A DNA stretch of 24,008 nucleotides from Sulfurimonas sp. (GTDB taxonomy: Bacteria > Campylobacterota > Campylobacteria > Campylobacterales > Sulfurimonadaceae). The position numbers were made by a program, and so were the translations under genes. Location: NCBI RefSeq assembly GCF_023228785.1, contig NZ_JALOAN010000035.1, forward strand, positions 1-24,008. Direction: 5' to 3'. Positions 1-7,714 of the stretch are shown here, piece by piece. Numbering within the stretch: position 1 is the first letter of the stretch; every line of letters starts with the position of its first letter. The notes under the pieces were generated by a model. The model did not search any database, was not told where the DNA came from, and saw only the letters and a program-made list of their open reading frames with translations.

Positions 1-222
1 TAAAAGAAGTGAAACTAAAAGCGGCAGAAAAGACTCTCTAAGAAGTAAAATAACATTTGTTACATCTGGATGGATTATAAAATGAACAACGCTACTAATA
101 GCTCCCACACCTATCATAAGCGGTGCATAATTTATTTTATTTGGATGTTTTAATATAGATATCTGTCTTAAAAAAAGAATCGCCATAAATACAAAAGCTA
201 AAAGCAAGTCATTATCAAACAC
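1..222 (-). CDS. small integral membrane protein, 3' end beyond window
   Basis: The first 74 codons are open to the left edge with no stop. The GTG at 220-222 is chosen as start because AAGG lies seven bases upstream and an in-frame TAA closes the frame just before it. The protein starts MFDNDLLLAFVFMAILF and shows three hydrophobic stretches (about residues 5-17, 31-46 and 55-74) broken by a short charged loop (RQISILKHPNK), so it sits in the inner membrane. It is the last visible gene of the minus-strand string, 41 bases after the HAD phosphatase. I do not recognise the family and assign no function. Confidence 0.6.
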   Translation of the reverse strand, partial: MFDNDLLLAFVFMAILFLRQISILKHPNKINYAPLMIGVGAISSVVHFIIHPDVTNVILLLRESFLPLLVSLLL

Positions 223-263
223 ATCATACCCTTAATATAATTTGAGCTTATTTTATCATATAT

Positions 264-893
264 TTATAAAACGATGCCTAGTATCTCTTTTGGCTCATAA
301 ACAACTATCTCATGCTCTGATTTAGGTGTAAATCCCCAAGTTGCAAACATAGACTCTATTCCTGCAGCTTTGGCACTAAGCATATCTTTTGAGTTATCTC
401 CAACCATCCAAGCTATATCTTTTTTTTCATCATATTTATAATGGTTCAAGATATGATGAAGCATCTGTGGATCTGGTTTTGAGTTTTTAACATTGTCAGC
501 TCCAATGATAATATCAAACATCTCATCAACACCAAGATGTTTTAGCATTCTTTTTGCAAAAGGGGTTGGTGCATTTGTAGCTACAGAGATCTTTACATTT
601 GAGTCCACTAAATCTTCTAAAGTCTCTTTTATACCGTCGTAAAGATATGGGTTTTGTACACATTGATTGGCGTAGTGAACTTCAAAGAGTTCTCTATCCC
701 TATCTTCATAATGTTCTGTCCCATAAAAGAGTTTTGGCAAGTTTCTAACTTCCATATTTATAACTTCAACTATATACTCTTCGCTCAAAGGCTCAAGTCC
801 ATAGTGCATCTCTCTTATATAATTTACAGAGATGGTTATATCTTTTTTAGAATCAATCAGCGTTCCATCCATATCAAAAATAACTACTTTCAT
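264..893 (-). CDS. HAD-superfamily phosphatase (phosphoglycolate phosphatase-like)
   Basis: This 209-residue protein is a haloacid-dehalogenase-type hydrolase that removes phosphate from a small cytoplasmic metabolite. All four HAD motifs are visible: the nucleophile DMDGT at residues 7-11, the threonine in VATNAP, the lysine in SKPDP and the acidic GDNSKD near residue 165. An alpha-helical cap lies between motifs I and II, as in Gph/PGP-type subfamily I enzymes. The length fits phosphoglycolate phosphatases (about 200-230 residues), but related HADs act on many substrates, so the substrate is open. It follows hemH with a two-base gap, and AGAGGA lies upstream inside the hemH end, so the two genes are probably co-translated. 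Confidence 0.85.
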   Translation of the reverse strand: MKVVIFDMDGTLIDSKKDITISVNYIREMHYGLEPLSEEYIVEVINMEVRNLPKLFYGTEHYEDRDRELFEVHYANQCVQNPYLYDGIKETLEDLVDSNVKISVATNAPTPFAKRMLKHLGVDEMFDIIIGADNVKNSKPDPQMLHHILNHYKYDEKKDIAWMVGDNSKDMLSAKAAGIESMFATWGFTPKSEHEIVVYEPKEILGIVL

Positions 894-895
894 AA

Positions 896-1846
896 CTATC
901 TCATCCTCTCATATATCTCTTGCAACGCATCTACAAAAAAGTCACTATCATTAGGGCATCTACACACTCTATACTCTTTAATACCAAGCTCCTCTGCTAT
1001 CTCTCTATACTCGATCTCAAGCTCAAAATCCGTCTCAGAGTTATCAATTGTAAAAGCTATAGGAAATATCACAACGCCCTTGTCTTTGATGTTTCCAAGT
1101 TTATCACCAAGTGAGGGCTTTAGCCACTCCATAGGTCCAACTTTTGACTGATATGCTAGATGAACTTCATGAAAGTTCATTCCTTCTTCTTTTAATTTCT
1201 TTTTTAAAATTTCTATATGCTTTTTAATATGTCTCTCATAAACATCCCCAGCATCTATTATCTTTTGAGGAAGTCCATGAGCTGAAAAAATCATATCAAA
1301 CTCTTCATACTTAGCATCTTGCATCTGCTCTTTTATCCTAGAGATAACAGCTTTGTTATAGCTCTCATTTTGGAAAAAATGCTTTATCTCAACCAAGATA
1401 GCATCAGATCCACTTACATGATAAACCTCTTCAAAGTCCTCTAATGAAGATTTTGTAGTAGTCGTTGAGTATTGTGGATAGAGAGGGATGAGATAGATCT
1501 TCTCAATCTCTTCTTTGTTTATTCTCTCTATAACTTCTTTAGCAAACGGAGGAGTATATCGCATAGCAAAATCCACCATTACATCACTACCAAGTCTATC
1601 TTGAAGTTTTTTAACAAGCTCTTTTGTATGACCAACTATTGGGGATTTACCACCAATCTGGCGATAAATATCTTGAGAATTTTCTGTTCTTGTAAAAACT
1701 ATCATTCCACCTACAAACTTTCTCAAAAGATTACTCTTCATGGTTAAGATATTTTTATCGTTAAACATATTTTTTAAAAAGACTTCAACCTCTTCTAGGT
1801 TATTTGGACCACCCATATTTAACAAGACTACAGCTTCTTTTTTCAT
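896..1846 (-). CDS. hemH: ferrochelatase
   Basis: Ferrochelatase inserts Fe2+ into a porphyrin (protoporphyrin IX, or coproporphyrin III in other lineages) in a late step of haem synthesis. The 316-residue protein begins with the typical VVLLNMGGP. It carries the metal-site histidine in FSAHGLPQK (H190) and the catalytic acidic stretch NSETDFELE (E271), plus the conserved YQSKVGPMEWL. The length matches the short bacterial form, and no C-terminal [2Fe-2S] cysteine cluster is seen. The gene is 27 bases downstream of the MidA-like gene and 2 bases upstream of the HAD phosphatase. Haem demand fits the other redox genes here (the CxxCH protein at 15724), although nothing else in this operon is a haem-pathway gene. 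Confidence 0.96.
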   Translation of the reverse strand: MKKEAVVLLNMGGPNNLEEVEVFLKNMFNDKNILTMKSNLLRKFVGGMIVFTRTENSQDIYRQIGGKSPIVGHTKELVKKLQDRLGSDVMVDFAMRYTPPFAKEVIERINKEEIEKIYLIPLYPQYSTTTTKSSLEDFEEVYHVSGSDAILVEIKHFFQNESYNKAVISRIKEQMQDAKYEEFDMIFSAHGLPQKIIDAGDVYERHIKKHIEILKKKLKEEGMNFHEVHLAYQSKVGPMEWLKPSLGDKLGNIKDKGVVIFPIAFTIDNSETDFELEIEYREIAEELGIKEYRVCRCPNDSDFFVDALQEIYERMR

Positions 1847-1873
1847 TTTTAACCCTCTTTGGCTTGAAAACCA

Positions 1874-2881
1874 TCAAATACTAGCACATATACTCTTTCT
1901 AAAGCGCACCATTTTAAATCTCTCACCCAAAAAATTTGGCATAATTAGCATCTTTACTTTTTGAAGTTCTTGTTCATAGATCTTCTCATCGGCATTTTCT
2001 TTTAATATCTCCAAAAGATCTAAGATACCCATATCAACAAGGGCTACCATTTGAGCCTTTAGCTCTAAAAACTCTATTCCAACTTCTTCATAAGCATCTT
2101 TTACATGAGCAAAACAGACATCATAAGTTATATCTGAGTTTTTAAAAAGTTCATCTCTTTTTATCTCCTCATCAAACAAAGGGATAGTTTTGTGTTTTTC
2201 ATAGACTCTTATGGAAAAGTCAGGACGCGCTGCCATCTCGCCATAGTCAAAGCTCATAAACTCAAACTTATCACAACTCTTAGCCATCTCAAGAGCAAAT
2301 TCTTCATAGCCCACAGCTATCTCACCTCTATCTTTTTTGTACTTTTTAGCCTTTGTATCAACACTAGCGTCTTCTATATCAAACTCAATATTGTGAGCAT
2401 CCACTCTTGCAGTTTTGCCCTTATAGTAAAGCTCACAAGGAAATGCATCAAAGATCTCATTTGCTATAAAAAACGCCTCTTTACATCTAAGCTCACTTAG
2501 AGATCTGTAGTGTGTTAGATCTATAGCGTCTCCAAAGGACTCTTTAAAATACTCTCTTTGGGCTTTTTGAAGTGAATCAAATCTCTCAATTATAACAAAC
2601 TGTAAACTATCTAAAAGTTTTGGTCTTAGAGTGTAGATAAACTCTATCATATCGGCTAAAAAGTAGCCATGATGTGCACCTATCTCACAAATAACTGCAT
2701 CTTTACTTAAAAAACCCTCCTCTACTAAAGAGATGATATGTTTTGCAATAGTTCCACCAAAAAACTTACTCGTACTTACTGAGGTGTAAAAATCGCCCTC
2801 TTTTCCGATAGCCTTATAAGTCGCATAATATCCATCATCACTATAGAGCCACTCACTCATATACTCATTAAATCTAATCAT
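1874..2881 (-). CDS. SAM-dependent methyltransferase, MidA/NDUFAF7 family (DUF185)
   Basis: This 335-residue protein matches the DUF185/COG1565 pattern. It opens with RFNEYMSEWLYSDDGYYA, followed by the family signature KEGDFYTSVSTSKFFGG, then a Rossmann methyltransferase glycine motif CEIGAHHGYFLADM near residue 85. The motif ANEIFDAFPCELY (about residues 140-153) is the family's conserved NE-D-P block. Eukaryotic members (NDUFAF7/MidA) methylate an arginine of the NDUFS2 subunit of complex I. The bacterial substrate is not established, so a role in Nuo maturation is inference. The ATG overlaps the TolC-like gene's stop by four bases (ATGA at 2878-2881), indicating translational coupling. 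Confidence 0.85.
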   Translation of the reverse strand: MIRFNEYMSEWLYSDDGYYATYKAIGKEGDFYTSVSTSKFFGGTIAKHIISLVEEGFLSKDAVICEIGAHHGYFLADMIEFIYTLRPKLLDSLQFVIIERFDSLQKAQREYFKESFGDAIDLTHYRSLSELRCKEAFFIANEIFDAFPCELYYKGKTARVDAHNIEFDIEDASVDTKAKKYKKDRGEIAVGYEEFALEMAKSCDKFEFMSFDYGEMAARPDFSIRVYEKHKTIPLFDEEIKRDELFKNSDITYDVCFAHVKDAYEEVGIEFLELKAQMVALVDMGILDLLEILKENADEKIYEQELQKVKMLIMPNFLGERFKMVRFRKSICASI

Positions 2882-4074
2882 CTTTTATACATTTCATATA
2901 GTGTTAGAAGTTCTAACTGCTTATCTATCTCGAATATTTTAAGATCTATAGTTTGGATAACTACAGAGTTTTTTAGTAGATCTACATCGTAACTTGTCTT
3001 ATATCCAGCACTATACATCTCTTTTGTTTCAAAAAGAAGTTTCTCATAAAGCTCTCTATTTTCATCACTCAAAATCATCTTTTTTTCAAAGTTTTGTATG
3101 TTTTGCATCACCTCTTCAAAAAGAGATTTAAGTTCTCTTCTTCTATCTTCTACAACAAGACTAGACTTTAAATAGTCTATGCGAGAGACTTCTATATCTC
3201 TAAAAGTGTTTATATCAAGAGGCATAGAGATTTTAATACCATAGTCATAGTAATCTCGCTCATTATCTGCCCCAAATTTATATTTGGCATCACTTTTATT
3301 CCAGTTATATCCTGCTGTAAAACTCACTTGTGGTAAATATTTAGCAGTTGTTACATCTTTGTTATATCTAGTTTTATCTATATCACTACTAGACATGTCT
3401 AACACAATATTGTTAGCTAAAAACTGCTCTTTTGTTAAACTCTCTAAGCTTGGAACCTCTGCATTTTCATAGGACATATCGCTAATAGCGTTGAACTTTG
3501 AGATGAGTCGCTCTTTGTTTGTTTGTATATCATAAAGAGTTTGAGTAACTACATTTCTCTCAATGATAGCATTATCCAAAAAGCCAGAATCAAGTTGACC
3601 ATTTAAGTATTGCTCTTGCTTTTGAGCTAAATTTATCTCAGAATTTTTTATCTGTAGCTCTTGTTTTTTTATCTTTAAGTCCATCTGCTTTATCTGCATC
3701 AAAAGTGAAATGGCATCTTTTACTAGCTTTCTTTGTGCAACTTCTATGGAGTAGTTTGAGTAGATCCTTGAAGCCTCTGCAAACTTGATACCGTAGTAGA
3801 TACCACCACTAGCAAATATAGGTTGATCCATTTTCACAGCAGCATTTTCTGCAGTTTGTTCATCTTCATAAGGGTTACTTTTAGAGTAGCTGTATTGCAA
3901 GTTCAAGGGAGCTATCCAAGAGTCGCGAAGCTTTGAACTCTGGGCTTCTACTTTGTCGTAGTCATGCTTAAACTGCTCTTTTTTATTGTCCGATATATAC
4001 GCTTCAAGGTGTTCTTGCGAAAAAACTGAACTACAAAGAAGTGACAGCGCGATTAAGAGATATGAAACCTTCAT
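2878..4074 (-). CDS. TolC-family outer membrane efflux protein
   Basis: This 398-residue protein has a Sec signal peptide (MKVSYLLIALSLLCSSVFS, cleavage near Q20), then long amphipathic helices and beta segments in two repeats. The segments MDQPIFASGGIYYGIKFAE and ISMPLDINTFRDIEVSR are typical of the OEP/TolC fold, which forms a trimeric outer-membrane and periplasmic channel. Its ATG lies inside argD (44-base overlap). The start is firm because GAGGA lies five bases upstream and the signal peptide begins there. An HlyD-like adaptor gene is three genes upstream in the same string (to 6581), so the two probably pair. No inner-membrane ABC, RND or MFS pump is in the window, so the exported substrate is unknown. 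Confidence 0.88.
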   Translation of the reverse strand: MKVSYLLIALSLLCSSVFSQEHLEAYISDNKKEQFKHDYDKVEAQSSKLRDSWIAPLNLQYSYSKSNPYEDEQTAENAAVKMDQPIFASGGIYYGIKFAEASRIYSNYSIEVAQRKLVKDAISLLMQIKQMDLKIKKQELQIKNSEINLAQKQEQYLNGQLDSGFLDNAIIERNVVTQTLYDIQTNKERLISKFNAISDMSYENAEVPSLESLTKEQFLANNIVLDMSSSDIDKTRYNKDVTTAKYLPQVSFTAGYNWNKSDAKYKFGADNERDYYDYGIKISMPLDINTFRDIEVSRIDYLKSSLVVEDRRRELKSLFEEVMQNIQNFEKKMILSDENRELYEKLLFETKEMYSAGYKTSYDVDLLKNSVVIQTIDLKIFEIDKQLELLTLYEMYKR

Positions 4075-5215
4075 CTATTTCCTCTTTTGTTATAGTTAAT
4101 GGTGGTAAAAATCTAAGAGTATTTCTCCCCGCTCTAAGTACTATGACACCTTCATCTCTTGCATTTGAGATGACTTTTGCTAAAGTAGCTGCGTCTCTTA
4201 CTCTTAGTCCACACATCATACCAATGCCAACTTTAGAAGTAAAGACTTGCTTGTGTGAGTTACAAAATTCTTGAAGTTTAAGGTTAAAATACTCAGTTAT
4301 CTCTTTTAGCCCTCCACTATTTGCATACTCATCTAAAATATCTATAACTTCACAAGCAGCACTTGAGCTTAAAAAGTTTCCACCAAAAGTAGATCCATGG
4401 TCTCCGTGAGAGAAAACTTCTTTAAGTGATGTCATAACAACACCGATAGGAACACCACCAGCCAATCCTTTTGCAAGAGTTATGATATCTGGCTCGATCT
4501 CATAAACATTAGATGCTAAAAACTTCCCTGTTCTATAGACTCCAGTTTGTACTTCATCTACTATAAGTAAAATGTTTTTCTCTTTTAACATCTTTGCTAG
4601 TACTTGAATTCTCTCTTTATCTAGAGGTTCTACTCCGCCTTCACCTTGAACTAGTTCTATCATAACGGCTACTGTATGATTGTCTAAAAGCGACTCAACT
4701 TGCTCAATATCATTTGCATATACAAATCCATCAGGATATGGCCCAAAATAGTTATGCATAGCCTCTTGTCCTGTTGCTTTTACAGTAGTGATAGTTCTTC
4801 CATGAAATGAGTTTTGAAGAGTTATAACCTTATATCTCTTAACTTCACCATCTCTTTCTCCAAACTTTCTTGCTATCTTAATAGCCCCTTCATTTGCTTC
4901 AGCTCCGCTGTTTCCAAAAAAACACATCATGTCATATCCACTTGACTCGACTATCTTTTTTGCAGCCTCTGCTTGAGATGCTATATAGTAGAGATTTGAG
5001 GTGTGTGTTAGTTTTGAGATTTGCTTTGTTATAGCATCATTTACTCTTTTGTTTGCGTGTCCAACGCTTACTACTCCGATGCCAGATGCAAAGTCAACAT
5101 ATTTTTTATCATTAGCATCAACTAGTCTAGATCCGCTTCCACTTACAAACTCCACATCTGCTCTTGCGTATGTTGGTAGTATATATTTTTTGTCTAACTC
5201 TTTTGTATTACTCAT
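4031..5215 (-). CDS. argD: acetylornithine aminotransferase
   Basis: ArgD is a PLP-dependent class III aminotransferase that converts N-acetylglutamate semialdehyde to N-acetylornithine in arginine synthesis. Relatives also act on succinyl-diaminopimelate semialdehyde for lysine. The 394-residue protein has FFGNSGAEANEGAIK (residues 99-113, phosphate binding), NSFHGRT (135-141), LVQGEGGVEP, the PLP-ring aspartate in VDEVQTG (D220) and the Schiff-base lysine in TLAKGLAGG (K249). These are full-length, intact family features. It overlaps the preceding gene by eight bases and the TolC-like gene by 44 bases. No other arginine genes are nearby. BioA at 16151 is a distant class III relative, but the substrate motifs differ clearly. 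Confidence 0.93.
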   Translation of the reverse strand: MSNTKELDKKYILPTYARADVEFVSGSGSRLVDANDKKYVDFASGIGVVSVGHANKRVNDAITKQISKLTHTSNLYYIASQAEAAKKIVESSGYDMMCFFGNSGAEANEGAIKIARKFGERDGEVKRYKVITLQNSFHGRTITTVKATGQEAMHNYFGPYPDGFVYANDIEQVESLLDNHTVAVMIELVQGEGGVEPLDKERIQVLAKMLKEKNILLIVDEVQTGVYRTGKFLASNVYEIEPDIITLAKGLAGGVPIGVVMTSLKEVFSHGDHGSTFGGNFLSSSAACEVIDILDEYANSGGLKEITEYFNLKLQEFCNSHKQVFTSKVGIGMMCGLRVRDAATLAKVISNARDEGVIVLRAGRNTLRFLPPLTITKEEIDEGFISLNRAVTSL

Positions 5216-5783
5216 TTTTATTCCTTAAAAAATCTAATTTTGATGGTAATGTACAATCATGCTCATCTAAAAACTCAAATTTACCAGATGGAGTGTCAAA
5301 ACTATCATCTTCAAATAGTCCAAGCATAACTCCAAAAGCATCAATCGCTCTTAAAATATCAGCTTCATCTATACACTTTTGCACACCAGCACCACAAACT
5401 ATAGCTACTTTTTTACTCTCTACAAGCTCAATCACTCTCTCAATCTCACCCAGGTCAACATCTATCTCTTTAAGAGTAGAAACTATTCGAATAGATTGAG
5501 TTAACTCATAAAAATCTTCAAATCCATCTGTATGTTTTTGTAAATAATCTTCATCTGCGTGGTCATAAATATGTAAGAACCTACAAAGAAGCATTGCAAG
5601 AAAGAAATCCCCCTTTGCTTTTATAGAGATATGTAGATCTGCAATCTTTGCAACCTCTGTTTTTATAGGATCTATCACTATGATTTTTTTATTTTTCAAT
5701 TCCTCTAGTAACTCTGGTTTACTTAGATCTGGACTTTTTCCCCAAAAAATAACTACATCTGATTCTTTTATATCTTTTTGCAT
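5208..5783 (-). CDS. molybdopterin-oxidoreductase-like protein, isolated domain
   Basis: This 191-residue protein resembles an internal segment of formate dehydrogenase/molybdopterin oxidoreductase large subunits. It has the nucleotide-binding stretch DVVIFWGKSPDLSKP (residues 9-23), then IDPIKTEVAKIADLHI (38-52) with the typical G-D two to four residues after, and EDYLQKHTDGFEDF (78-91). Near the end, DTPSGKFEF (163-171) recalls a motif normally found several hundred residues further along in full-length enzymes. The N-terminal [4Fe-4S] cysteines, the Cys/Sec active-site region and most of domains I, II and IV are absent, so oxidoreductase activity is unlikely. The ATG directly abuts the adaptor gene's TAA, and the 3' end overlaps argD. 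The frame is clean, so it may be a functional remnant with a non-enzymatic role, or a decayed gene kept by its operon. Confidence 0.65.
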   Translation of the reverse strand: MQKDIKESDVVIFWGKSPDLSKPELLEELKNKKIIVIDPIKTEVAKIADLHISIKAKGDFFLAMLLCRFLHIYDHADEDYLQKHTDGFEDFYELTQSIRIVSTLKEIDVDLGEIERVIELVESKKVAIVCGAGVQKCIDEADILRAIDAFGVMLGLFEDDSFDTPSGKFEFLDEHDCTLPSKLDFLRNKNE

Positions 5784-6581
5784 TTAGTTGTCTTTTAACT
5801 CTATAGTGGCAAGCTTTGAGAAGAGTTTTGGAGAGTCTATTATGATTTGTGCTAAGTATTTTGAGATATTTTTTGCATCTGCAATTTTAAGTAGTCTTGA
5901 GACTTTATAATCAGTTTTTTGACCATCTATATATACAATTTTTTCTTTTGCGCCATCCACATCGGACTCATCAAGATAGATGCTAAGTTTTGCTTTGCTT
6001 ACATCGGCCACCTTTGCAAGAGGAGTTGAAATATTTACAACTTGACCAGTTTTTACTAAAATATCATAAAGTATAAAACCCTCATTTTTAAGATTTTTAT
6101 CTTTTACATCTCGCAAAAGTCGAGCTTGTCTTAGTTTTAAGTCTGCTATTTGAACCTTTAAGTTTAAGATCTCTTTTTGTGTGCTTAAATATTGATTCTC
6201 ACTTGATATTAGTTCATGAAATTCTCTATCTTTCTCAACTGTAGATTTAAACTTCAAATCTTGGATCTTTTTATAGTTTTCTCTCTTTCTTTGGATAGAA
6301 TTTTCCAAGTTTATCAAAACATCTTCATTTACTTTAACTATGTTGTGCAGATATTCTAATTTATCTTTTATAAAGCCCAATTCTTTTACATCTAACTCAT
6401 CATCTATATGTATATAGGCTTTTGTGCCAAGTCTCTTTCCAATCATATCTTCATCTATAAAAAGTACTAAGCCTAAAACATTTGAAGATATATCTCTAAT
6501 CTCGTAAGGCTCGACTTTTGAATAGTAAATTTTTGCAGATGATAGAGTAAATGCTAAGATCATAATCATTAATATTTTCAC
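5784..6581 (-). CDS. HlyD-like periplasmic adaptor (membrane fusion) protein
   Basis: This 265-residue protein starts at GTG (6579-6581), with AAAGG nine bases upstream; an in-frame ATG lies four codons in. It has a signal peptide or N-terminal anchor (MKILMIMILAFTLSSA). Two half-motifs of a lipoyl/barrel-sandwich domain (about residues 26-50 and 170-192, with VKTGQVVNISTPLAKVAD) flank a long charged coiled-coil hairpin (about 70-165). That order is typical of membrane fusion proteins linking an inner-membrane pump to a TolC channel. A C-terminal beta-barrel segment follows. It is the first gene of the minus-strand string, whose fourth gene is TolC-like. The pump partner is not in the window. 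The substrate is unknown. Confidence 0.75.
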   Translation of the reverse strand: MKILMIMILAFTLSSAKIYYSKVEPYEIRDISSNVLGLVLFIDEDMIGKRLGTKAYIHIDDELDVKELGFIKDKLEYLHNIVKVNEDVLINLENSIQRKRENYKKIQDLKFKSTVEKDREFHELISSENQYLSTQKEILNLKVQIADLKLRQARLLRDVKDKNLKNEGFILYDILVKTGQVVNISTPLAKVADVSKAKLSIYLDESDVDGAKEKIVYIDGQKTDYKVSRLLKIADAKNISKYLAQIIIDSPKLFSKLATIELKDN

Positions 6582-6610
6582 TTTTAAAAACCTTTATTAA
6601 ATTTCGAAGT

Positions 6611-6616
6611 ATTTTA
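6611..6616 (-). promoter_or_regulatory. candidate -10 box for the adaptor-argD-tolC-hemH operon
   Basis: Read on the minus strand this is TAAAAT preceded by TGG, an extended -10 form, about 30 bases upstream of the GTG start at 6581. No clear -35 box is seen, as is usual in Campylobacterota. It is the only obvious promoter before eight closely packed genes. Confidence 0.45.
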
Positions 6617-6661
6617 CCATTTCATGGCTAATATTCAAGCATATTTTCATCATATTTTCGC

Positions 6662-6667
6662 TATTAT
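6662..6667 (+). promoter_or_regulatory. candidate -10 box for cheV
   Basis: TATTAT lies 28 bases upstream of the chosen cheV ATG (6696), giving a leader of about 20 bases that carries the strong AAGGGG ribosome site. No sigma-28 or sigma-54 consensus was recognised. Confidence 0.35.
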
Positions 6668-6695
6668 TGACAAAGTTTTAATTCAAGGGGTAACA

Positions 6696-7673
6696 ATGTC
6701 AGTTCTGTCCAAAGTTGATTCTACTACAAATCTAGCTAAAAATAATGAGCTTCAACTTTTAGTTTTTAGAATTAGCAATCATAAAGATTCTGCTTATTAT
6801 GCAATAAATGTATTTAAGACAAGAGAAGTTGTTGAGTCTAAAAATCACTTTCTAACCCAAATTCCATCAGCTCACAAACTACTTGAGGGAACCATTATAC
6901 TTCGTGGTCTTCAAATACCTATACTAAACTTACCGGAATGGTTGGGTACAACTCTTACAAGAGAAGAGATTAAAAAATCAAACATTCTTATTTGTGATTT
7001 TAATGGTATTATTATTGGTCTTAGAATCATGTCAGCATATAGAGTTATAAAGAAAAACTGGAATGAGATGCATGCACCTGATAGTTATAGACTAAAAGAT
7101 GATGGCGTTGTTATGAATGATACTAGACTCGAAGATGGTAGTTTATGTCTTATACTTGATTATGAAAAACTTTTAGCAGATGTAGTTCCACAAGCCATGG
7201 TTGATGTTACACAATCTCCTATGAACCTTACAGAGTTAGATATACCTACAAAACTATTAAAAGGTACTGTTTTAATCGCTGAAGACTCTAAAACTGCACA
7301 AAGACATCTTTCTCATATATTTAAAAATGCAAATATAAATATGAAAATGTTTGATAATGGAAAAAAATTAGTTGATTATGTTTTAGAAATGCAAGATCCA
7401 TCTGTAATTCCAGCTATTATTACAGATATAGAGATGCCAGAAATGTCAGGTTTTACGGTTATAAAACTTCTTAGACATGAACAAAGAACAAAAAAGATCC
7501 CTATCATAGTAAACTCTTCAATGACTGGAAGTAACAACAAAAGAGAAGCGGAAATTTTAGGTGCGAATGGATTTATAGATAAGACAAAGAGTCATAATGT
7601 TATACCTCTTATTATAGAAGCGATGAATACTCAAGAAGTTTTAAAACTTAAAGAGTCTATAAAAGCTAAATAA
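6696..7673 (+). CDS. cheV: chemotaxis coupling/adaptation protein CheV
   Basis: CheV couples chemoreceptors to CheA and adapts through its receiver domain. The 325-residue protein has an N-terminal CheW domain (about residues 18-165, with GTIILRGLQIPILNLPEWL) and a C-terminal response-regulator receiver (about 190-318). The receiver keeps the acidic pair E196/D197, the phospho-acceptor D244 in ITDIEMPEMSG, the serine in VNSSMTG and K296. The frame is open 24 codons further upstream, but AAGGGG sits five bases before this ATG and the extension has no ribosome site. The length matches epsilonproteobacterial CheV proteins (about 320). It stands alone between divergent and convergent neighbours, so it is probably monocistronic. 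Its receptors and CheA must lie elsewhere. Confidence 0.93.
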   Translation: MSVLSKVDSTTNLAKNNELQLLVFRISNHKDSAYYAINVFKTREVVESKNHFLTQIPSAHKLLEGTIILRGLQIPILNLPEWLGTTLTREEIKKSNILICDFNGIIIGLRIMSAYRVIKKNWNEMHAPDSYRLKDDGVVMNDTRLEDGSLCLILDYEKLLADVVPQAMVDVTQSPMNLTELDIPTKLLKGTVLIAEDSKTAQRHLSHIFKNANINMKMFDNGKKLVDYVLEMQDPSVIPAIITDIEMPEMSGFTVIKLLRHEQRTKKIPIIVNSSMTGSNNKREAEILGANGFIDKTKSHNVIPLIIEAMNTQEVLKLKESIKAK

Positions 7674-7675
7674 TA

Positions 7676-7706
7676 TTTTACTCATCCATCATTTGGATGA
7701 GTAAAA
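7676..7706. terminator. bidirectional hairpin terminator between cheV and oadB
   Basis: A perfect 12-base stem (TTTTACTCATCC at 7676-7687 pairing with GGATGAGTAAAA at 7695-7706) surrounds a 7-base loop. The stem starts two bases after the cheV stop and ends eight bases before the end of oadB. The A/T ends of the stem give a short U-run on either strand, so it can end transcription of both convergent genes. Confidence 0.85.
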
Positions 7707-7714
7707 GAACTCTA

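Noticed and set aside
654..1151. Open frames on the strand opposite the HAD and hemH genes, and similar antisense frames elsewhere.
   Set aside because: They mirror well-supported genes, have no ribosome sites or family motifs, and their composition reflects the opposite strand.
6624..6695. A 24-codon in-frame N-terminal extension of cheV.
   Set aside because: There is no ribosome site before 6624, whereas AAGGGG sits five bases before the ATG at 6696 and the resulting length fits known CheV proteins. The -10-like TATTAT also lies inside the extension.
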